A DNA stretch of 64,000 bases from Tatumella morbirosei (GTDB lineage: Bacteria > Pseudomonadota > Gammaproteobacteria > Enterobacterales > Enterobacteriaceae), in contig NZ_JPKR02000004.1 in NCBI RefSeq assembly GCF_000757425.2, positions 620,001-684,000 on the forward strand. The letters run 5' to 3'. The translations under genes were made by a program, and so were the position numbers. Each line of letters opens with the position of its first letter. The first letter of the stretch is position 1. This document shows positions 57,748 through 64,000 of this stretch, one piece after another. The notes under the pieces are model-generated. The model was not told the origin of the DNA and made no database searches. It saw only the letters and a program-made list of their open reading frames with translations.

Positions 57748-59622
57748 ATGACAATGAAAGGACAAGAGACTCGTGGTTTCCAGTCAGAAGTAAAACAACT
57801 TCTGCAACTGATGATCCATTCGCTCTACTCAAATAAAGAGATCTTTTTGCGCGAGCTTATCTCTAACGCATCTGATGCAGCAGATAAACTTCGTTTCCGC
57901 GCCCTGTCAAATGCTGACCTGTATGAAGGCGATGGTGAGTTACGCGTTCGCTTATCAGTCGATAAGGAACAGCGCACCCTGACTCTGAGTGATAACGGCA
58001 TTGGTATGAGCCGTGAGGAAGTTATTGACAACCTGGGCACCATTGCAAAGTCAGGAACCAAAGCTTTCCTTGAGTCAATGGGATCTGACCAGGTAAAAGA
58101 CAGCCAGCTGATTGGTCAGTTTGGTGTCGGTTTTTACTCAGCTTTTATCGTGGCCGATAAAGTCACGGTCCGCACACGTGCTGCCGGTGCGCCTGCCGAT
58201 CAGGGAGTATTCTGGGAATCGGCCGGGGAAGGTGAATATACACTGGCCGATATCGAAAAAGCCGATCGTGGAACAGAAATTACTCTGCACCTGCGCGAAG
58301 GTGAGGATGAGTTCCTCGACAGTTGGCGGGTACGTAATATCGTCAGTAAGTATTCTGACCATATTGCACTGCCGGTAGAGATCGAAACTAAAGATGAAGA
58401 GAACGAGACCACGACCTGGGAAAAAGTGAATAAAGCCCAGGCCCTGTGGACCCGAAGTAAGTCAGACATCACCGACGAAGAATACAACGATTTTTATAAG
58501 CACATCGCTCATGACTTTACCGATCCGCTGATCTGGAGTCATAACCGCGTTGAAGGTAAACAGGAATATACCAGCCTGCTGTATATCCCGGCTCAGGCCC
58601 CCTGGGATATGTGGAACCGCGATCATAAGCATGGTTTGAAACTGTATGTACAGCGCGTATTTATTATGGATGACGCCGAACAGTTTATGCCGAACTACCT
58701 ACGGTTTGTCCGTGGTCTGATAGATTCTAATGACCTGCCGTTGAATGTCTCCCGTGAAATTCTGCAGGACAGCCGGGTGACCCAGAGCCTGCGCAGTGCG
58801 TTAACTAAACGTACTTTGCAAATGCTGGAGAAACTGGCAAAAGATGATGAAACCAAATATCTGCAATTCTGGAAGGCTTTTGGTCTGGCACTGAAAGAGG
58901 GGCCAGCCGAAGACCCGACCAATCTGCCGGCTATTGCAAAGCTGCTGCGATTTGCTTCAACGCATACAGACAGTTCAGAACAGACAGTAACACTGGAACA
59001 GTACATCAGCCGTATGTCTGAAGGTCAGGAAAAAATCTATTACATCACTGCTGACAGCTATGCCGCAGCGAAAAACAGCCCGCACCTGGAACTGTTCCGT
59101 AAGAAAGGGATAGAAGTCTTACTGCTGTCTGAACGTATCGATGAATGGATGATGAGCTATCTGACTGAGTTTGATGGCAAGGCCTTCCAGTCAGTCAGCA
59201 AAGCCGATGATGCCCTGGATAAACTGGCCGACGAAGAAACAGAAGAGCAGAAAGAGAGCGAGAAAGCCCTTGAACCGTTTGTTGAGCGGGTAAAAACCTT
59301 GCTCGGTGAGCGGGTGAAAGATGTGCGCCTGACGCATCGTCTGACTGATACTCCGGCCATTGTGGTGACCGATGCCGATGAAATGAGCACTCAGATGGCG
59401 AAACTGTTTGCGGCGGCGGGTCAGGAAGCGCCGGAAGTTAAATACATTTTTGAAATTAATCCTGAGCATCCATTGGTGAAACAGGCTGCAGCAACAACAG
59501 ATGACAGTCGTTTTGCCGACTGGACCGAGTTATTGCTCGACCAGGCACTGTTTGCTGAACGCGGAACTCTGGAAGATCCTAACCAGTTTATCCGTCGCAT
59601 GAACCAGTTGCTGCTGGGATAA
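57748..59622 (+). CDS. htpG: Hsp90-family chaperone HtpG
   Basis: HtpG is the bacterial Hsp90, an ATP-driven dimeric chaperone. The 624-residue protein has the GHKL ATPase domain with [36 protein letters not shown] and [19 protein letters not shown] middle domain carries the catalytic-Arg region [17 protein letters not shown], and a C-terminal dimer domain follows. ATG 57748 follows GAGG by 5 bases; a second ATG two codons later corresponds to the E. coli start and cannot be excluded. Confidence 0.97.
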   Translation: MTMKGQETRGFQSEVKQLLQLMIHSLYSNKEIFLRELISNASDAADKLRFRALSNADLYEGDGELRVRLSVDKEQRTLTLSDNGIGMSREEVIDNLGTIAKSGTKAFLESMGSDQVKDSQLIGQFGVGFYSAFIVADKVTVRTRAAGAPADQGVFWESAGEGEYTLADIEKADRGTEITLHLREGEDEFLDSWRVRNIVSKYSDHIALPVEIETKDEENETTTWEKVNKAQALWTRSKSDITDEEYNDFYKHIAHDFTDPLIWSHNRVEGKQEYTSLLYIPAQAPWDMWNRDHKHGLKLYVQRVFIMDDAEQFMPNYLRFVRGLIDSNDLPLNVSREILQDSRVTQSLRSALTKRTLQMLEKLAKDDETKYLQFWKAFGLALKEGPAEDPTNLPAIAKLLRFASTHTDSSEQTVTLEQYISRMSEGQEKIYYITADSYAAAKNSPHLELFRKKGIEVLLLSERIDEWMMSYLTEFDGKAFQSVSKADDALDKLADEETEEQKESEKALEPFVERVKTLLGERVKDVRLTHRLTDTPAIVVTDADEMSTQMAKLFAAAGQEAPEVKYIFEINPEHPLVKQAAATTDDSRFADWTELLLDQALFAERGTLEDPNQFIRRMNQLLLG

Positions 59623-59642
59623 TCAGCTAATTTTCAGCATAA

Positions 59643-59670
59643 AATGCCCCGGCTTGCCGGGGTATTTTTT
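59643..59670 (+). terminator. htpG terminator
   Basis: CCCCGGC / GCCGGGG with loop TT, flanked by AT/TAT pairing and six T residues, lies 20 bases after htpG. Confidence 0.88.
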
Positions 59671-59819
59671 GGTTAACGCTGCGGAACCTAAAATTCGCAT
59701 CAGTCGCACGATGGGTGATGATTTTAGGGTTATTTTGCTGCCAGATGTTGATGTTACCGATAACAAGCCGTCTTTCTGTACAGTTCCCCCATTTACCTGA
59801 CTCCTGGCCGCTCCTTTCC

Positions 59820-60543
<724 letters not shown>

Positions 60544-60665
60544 TCCCTGTGCGGACCGGTATTTGCCGGTTCGCTCTGCCATCAATCACAGTAATTGCTT
60601 TTCCCTTCGCCTGGATACGCTACAATAAGCCTTTCTTTGTACAAGCTTATTATCAGGGAATTACT

Positions 60666-61625
60666 ATGAGGCAAGATAAGCCGGGTGTCCTGCTGGTGAA
60701 TTTAGGCACGCCTGATGCGCCAACCTCTTCTGCGGTCAAACGCTATCTGAAGCAATTTCTTAGTGACAAACGGGTGGTGGATGTCCCGCGTTTGATTTGG
60801 TGGCCGGTACTCAACGGCGCGATTTTGCCATTACGCTCTCCACGGGTCGCCAAACTCTATGCTTCGGTATGGATGGAGGAGGGGTCACCACTGCTGGTGT
60901 TCAGTAAACGTCAACGGGATGCATTGGCAGCGAAGACAGATATGCCAGTTGCTCTCGGGATGAGCTACGGTAATCCATCGCTGGACAGTGCAGTGAACCA
61001 GTTGTTGGCACAAGGCGTGACCCGTCTGATAGTCTTGCCACTCTACCCGCAGTTCTCTTCCACCACCGTATCGGCTGTCTGGGATGCGCTGCATCAAATA
61101 TTTCTGCCGGTCCGGACATTACCGGATATCCATTTTATTCGTGATTATGCGACTCATCCGGGTTACATCGCTGCCCTGAAAGCCTCAGCAGAACGTGCCT
61201 TTGCCGAACATGGTAAACCGGATGTGTTATTGCTGTCGTTCCACGGTATACCTCAGCGCTTTGCTAATGAAGGGGATGACTATCCGCAGCGTTGTGCTGA
61301 AACCACCCGCTTACTGCGTGAAGCGTTGGGAATGTCGGAACAACAACTGCTCATGACCTATCAGTCACGCTTTGGGCGTGAACCCTGGCTGACACCTTAT
61401 ACCGACGAAACCGTCAAATCACTGCCAGGCAAAGGTATTCGTCATATTCAGGTGATGAGTCCGGGTTTTTCTGCCGACTGTCTCGAGACTCTGGAAGAGA
61501 TTAATGGCCAGAACCGCGAGTTTTTCATGCATGCAGGCGGAGAAAAGTTTGAATATATCCCGGCACTCAATGACGATGAACTGCATATTGATATGATGTT
61601 ACAGCTGGTCAGCCAGTACCGATGA
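60666..61625 (+). CDS. hemH: Ferrochelatase HemH
   Basis: HemH inserts ferrous iron into protoporphyrin IX, the last step to protoheme. The 319-residue protein starts [19 protein letters not shown]. The active-site His is in [32 protein letters not shown] and [17 protein letters not shown] carry the conserved Glu and the C-terminal signature. ATG 60666 is chosen over the upstream in-frame ATG at 60549 by homology and the preceding CAGGGAAT. In E. coli aes follows; here gsk is next. Confidence 0.97.
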   Translation: MRQDKPGVLLVNLGTPDAPTSSAVKRYLKQFLSDKRVVDVPRLIWWPVLNGAILPLRSPRVAKLYASVWMEEGSPLLVFSKRQRDALAAKTDMPVALGMSYGNPSLDSAVNQLLAQGVTRLIVLPLYPQFSSTTVSAVWDALHQIFLPVRTLPDIHFIRDYATHPGYIAALKASAERAFAEHGKPDVLLLSFHGIPQRFANEGDDYPQRCAETTRLLREALGMSEQQLLMTYQSRFGREPWLTPYTDETVKSLPGKGIRHIQVMSPGFSADCLETLEEINGQNREFFMHAGGEKFEYIPALNDDELHIDMMLQLVSQYR

Positions 61626-61633
61626 CATAGCCG

Positions 61634-61680
61634 TTAATCGCAGGAATTATGCTAGAATTTGCGTTTATTCCTGCGATTAA
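61634..61680. repeat. 14-bp perfect inverted repeat in the hemH-gsk gap
   Basis: TTAATCGCAGGAAT (61634-61647) and its exact reverse complement (61667-61680) flank a 19-base centre containing TATGCTAGAAT, a possible extended -10. The right arm ends 9 bases before the gsk start, which has no clear Shine-Dalgarno sequence (AATTAAAAAAG precedes it). It may be an operator, a leader hairpin or a hemH transcript end. Confidence 0.6.
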
Positions 61681-61689
61681 TTAAAAAAG

Positions 61690-62991
61690 ATGAAATTCCC
61701 CGGTCAGCGTAAATCTAAACATTATTTTCCGGTCAGTGCCCGTGACCCGTTACTTCAGGCCGCTCCGGCCGATTCAGAGACCACGCCTCCGGTGGTCGGT
61801 ATCGATCAAATCATGGTTGATATCGAAGCTAAAGTGGATGACAACTTTCTTGAACGTTACGGCCTGAGCCGCGGGCATTCGCTGGTGATCGACAATGATA
61901 TCGCCGAGGCACTTTACCGCGAGCTGGTGGCCGGGCAACTGATTACGCACCAGTTTGCCGGAGGCACTATCGGTAACACCCTGCATAATTACTCAGTACT
62001 GGCAGACGACCGCTCGGTATTACTGGGGGTGATGTGCAGCAATATCAAAATCGGTGATTATGCTTACCGATACCTGTGTAATACCTCCAGCAAAGTTGAC
62101 CTGAACTGTATGCAAGGAGTCCAGGGTTCGATTGGCCGCTGTTACACCCTGATCAGTGAGCAGGGGGAACGGACGTTTGCGATAAGCCCCGGCGATATGA
62201 ATCAGCTGCACCCGGAAAGTATTCCCGAACAGCAAATTGCCGAAGCGGCTGTACTGGTACTCACCTCTTATCTGGTTCGGGCGAAAGCGGGCGAGCCCAT
62301 GCCACAGGCCACCATGAAAGCGATAGAATACGCCAAAAAACATCAGGTGCCGGTGGTGCTGACTCTGGGGACGAGACATGTGATAGCCGAAAATCCACAA
62401 TTCTGGCGGGACTTTTTGAGTGAACATGTTTCGATTTTGGCAATGAATGAAGATGAAGCCTGTGAGTTGACAGGAGAATCAGATCCGTTACTGGCGACAG
62501 ATAAAGCACTGCAATGGGTTGACCTGGTACTCTGTACCGCCGGGCCGGCGGGCCTGTATATGGCCGGATTTACCGAAGACGCCAGCAAGCGAAAGACCAA
62601 CCTGCCATTACTGCCAGGGGCTATTCCCGAGTTTAACCAGTACGAATTCAGTCGGGGAATGCGCCGCCAGGATTGCCGGCAGCCGGTAAAGATCTATTCG
62701 CATATCGCGCCTTATATGGGCGGGCCGGAAAAGATTATGAATACCAACGGCGCCGGCGACGGGGCATTGGCTGCGGTGCTGCACGATATCACGGCCAACA
62801 ATTACCACCGGCAGAAAGTGCCTAATTCCGCCAAACATGCGCACCATTATCTGACGTATTCCTCGCTGGCACAGGTATGTAAATATGCCAACCGGGTCAG
62901 TTATCAGGTCCTGAATCAGCATTCGCCACGGCTAAGCCGGGGCTTACCGGAGCGGGAAGACAGTCTGGAAGAAGCCTACTGGGATCGGTGA
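61690..62991 (+). CDS. gsk: Inosine-guanosine kinase
   Basis: Gsk phosphorylates inosine and guanosine to IMP and GMP for purine salvage. The 433-residue PfkB/ribokinase-family protein (E. coli 434) starts MKFPGQRKSKHYFPVSARDP. Landmarks are HQFAGGTIGNTLHNYSVLAD near the substrate site, ILAMNEDEACELTGESDPLL, and the C-terminal catalytic motif NTNGAGDGALAAVLHDITAN with the catalytic Asp. The C terminus (GLPEREDSLEEAYWDR) matches E. coli. It lies 64 bases after hemH, with the aes gene of E. coli missing. Confidence 0.97.
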   Translation: MKFPGQRKSKHYFPVSARDPLLQAAPADSETTPPVVGIDQIMVDIEAKVDDNFLERYGLSRGHSLVIDNDIAEALYRELVAGQLITHQFAGGTIGNTLHNYSVLADDRSVLLGVMCSNIKIGDYAYRYLCNTSSKVDLNCMQGVQGSIGRCYTLISEQGERTFAISPGDMNQLHPESIPEQQIAEAAVLVLTSYLVRAKAGEPMPQATMKAIEYAKKHQVPVVLTLGTRHVIAENPQFWRDFLSEHVSILAMNEDEACELTGESDPLLATDKALQWVDLVLCTAGPAGLYMAGFTEDASKRKTNLPLLPGAIPEFNQYEFSRGMRRQDCRQPVKIYSHIAPYMGGPEKIMNTNGAGDGALAAVLHDITANNYHRQKVPNSAKHAHHYLTYSSLAQVCKYANRVSYQVLNQHSPRLSRGLPEREDSLEEAYWDR

Positions 62992-62995
62992 ATGC

Positions 62996-63039
62996 AGGCT
63001 GCCCGGAAACGGGCAGCCTTAAGTCCGGTCAGACCGGAC
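62996..63039. terminator. Twin hairpins between convergent gsk and ybaL
   Basis: The first stem is AGGCTGCCCG / CGGGCAGCCT with loop GAAA (62996-63019), the expected gsk transcript end. The second, GTCCGGTC-A-GACCGGAC (63023-63039), overlaps the last codons of ybaL. Neither has a long T-run. Confidence 0.6.
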
Positions 63040-64000
63040 ATTGTTGGCTGAGCGGCTGCTCTTCTATCTCTGTTTCCAGGATATCCAGCATGCTGTTAGC
63101 AATTTCCCGCTCACCCATAATCACCCGGTTAGCTCCACGTTCCATAATATAGGTGACTTCGTCATCGTAATGAGCCCGGGCAATAATCGCGATATCCGGG
63201 CGTTTCTCTCTGGCCGCAGCAATGATCTCACCGGATTCATAGCCGTTAGGAATAGTCAGTAATAACCAGCGGGCACAGTCCAGCCGGGCGACGTCCATAA
63301 TTTCGTGGCGTGCTGCATTTCCGGATACTGCATGAATACCCTGTTCACGGACCACCTCCACCCGGGCCCTGGTGGTTTCAATCACTACCACCGGTATCCG
63401 CAGGTGAGTCAGCTTCTGACATAACAGACTGCCCACCCGACCATAACCGACGATGACAGCATGGTTGCAGATCTCCAGTGGGACCAGAATCTCCTCTTCC
63501 TGTTGATCTGGCTGGCTGTTATCGCTTTGCTGTTCGGTTTTCATCAGGTAGCGTTCTGCCAGAGTGAACATTACCGGGTTTATCATGATCGACAGGATAG
63601 CGGCAGCCAGTACCAGATTGCGTCCGTCTTCATTCAGCAGTCCCAGAGATACCCCCAGACCTGCCAGAATAAAAGCAAATTCACCTATCTGCGCCAGACT
63701 GACCGAAATGGTCATTGCGGTGCGGCGGGTATGACCCAGCCAGGTCACCAGCAACCAGGCTGCTATAGATTTACCGAACAGTATGATGGCCAGAGCGCCG
63801 AGTACCGCCAGTGGTCGATCAATCAGAATATGTGGGTCAAACAGCATACCGACCGAGACAAAAAACAGTACCGCAAAGGCATCACGCAGTGGCAGGGTAT
63901 CATGTGCTGCGCGATGGCTCAGTTCGGATTCGTTCAGCACCATCCCCGCGAAGAAAGCCCCGAGTGCGAAAGAAACATCAAAGAACTCAACAGCCCCGAA
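63029..64000 (-). CDS. ybaL: Cation/proton antiporter YbaL with RCK domain (5' part outside the window)
   Basis: This is the C-terminal 323 codons of a CPA2-family antiporter. The reading frame continues without a stop to the window edge (codons for FALGAFFAG lie just inside), so the N terminus is outside. Visible are the last spans of the exchanger domain (LRDAFAVLFFVSVGMLFDPH, VSLAQIGEFAFILAGLGVSL), a charged linker, and an RCK/TrkA-N domain with the nucleotide motif VIVGYGRVGSLLCQKL and a following acidic VVVIETTRARV. Family members include KefB/KefC; E. coli YbaL is about 558 residues, and its transported ion is not established. It converges with gsk. Confidence 0.93.
   Translation of the reverse strand, partial: FGAVEFFDVSFALGAFFAGMVLNESELSHRAAHDTLPLRDAFAVLFFVSVGMLFDPHILIDRPLAVLGALAIILFGKSIAAWLLVTWLGHTRRTAMTISVSLAQIGEFAFILAGLGVSLGLLNEDGRNLVLAAAILSIMINPVMFTLAERYLMKTEQQSDNSQPDQQEEEILVPLEICNHAVIVGYGRVGSLLCQKLTHLRIPVVVIETTRARVEVVREQGIHAVSGNAARHEIMDVARLDCARWLLLTIPNGYESGEIIAAAREKRPDIAIIARAHYDDEVTYIMERGANRVIMGEREIANSMLDILETEIEEQPLSQQCPV

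Overview
This 64-kb window is chromosomal backbone of a gammaproteobacterium in the order Enterobacterales. Nearly every gene is a close, full-length counterpart of an Escherichia coli gene, and they run in E. coli order from secD to ybaL. The moderate base composition and the genes missing relative to E. coli fit an Erwiniaceae-type lineage such as Tatumella, Rosenbergiella or Pantoea. That placement is inference from memory, not a computed result. I see no prophage, insertion sequence, CRISPR array, rRNA or intact tRNA gene.

Layout. 1-4.1 kb: the yajC end, secDF, then on the minus strand the lipoprotein gene yajI and the potassium-binding protein gene kbp. 4.1-8.2 kb: nrdR-ribD-ribH-nusB-thiL-pgpA (plus). 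8.2-11.3 kb: xseB-ispA-dxs (minus). 11.5-16.6 kb: thiI, yajL/panE, yajQ, yajR. 16.7-24.5 kb: cyoABCDE, ampG and yajG (minus), then bolA. 24.8-33.6 kb: the proteostasis block tig, clpP, clpX, lon, hupB, ppiD. 33.8-37.1 kb: ybaV, fadM, queC, a cysteine-synthase-fold PLP enzyme and its divergent neighbour decR. 37.1-44.7 kb: mdlAB, glnK-amtB, tesB, ybaY, atl. 44.9 kb: the 4.5S RNA gene ffs. 45.3-52.8 kb: hha-tomB, a gene-poor kilobase, zinc-independent ribosomal protein genes rpmJ2/rpmE2, acrB-acrA and acrR. 52.8-64 kb: rsmS, priC, apt, dnaX, ybaB-recR, htpG, adk, hemH, gsk and the 3' part of ybaL.

How the genes work together. The window holds protein export (SecDF, signal recognition particle RNA, PpiD), protein quality control (Tig, ClpXP, Lon, HtpG, three of the four with readable sigma-32 promoters), riboflavin, thiamine and isoprenoid supply, terminal respiration (bo3 oxidase), nitrogen sensing and ammonium uptake (GlnK-AmtB behind a sigma-54 promoter with upstream NtrC-type sites), drug efflux (AcrAB/AcrR, MdlAB), DNA replication and repair (DnaX, RecR, PriC, XseB) and purine salvage (Apt, Adk, Gsk).

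Differences from E. coli K-12 carry most of the interest. tsx, yajD, ybaE, cof, ylaB, ylaC, maa, mscK, ybaN and aes are absent from their usual positions. kbp sits between yajI and nrdR. rpmE2-rpmJ2 sit between tomB and acrB. A Cds1-like PLP enzyme is divergent from decR, suggesting a local cysteine-detoxification module. I did not find a wholly new multi-gene system. The best leads are that decR pair, the uncharacterised 1-kb region beside tomB, and several strong inverted repeats in promoter regions (gsk, thiI, cyoA, decR).
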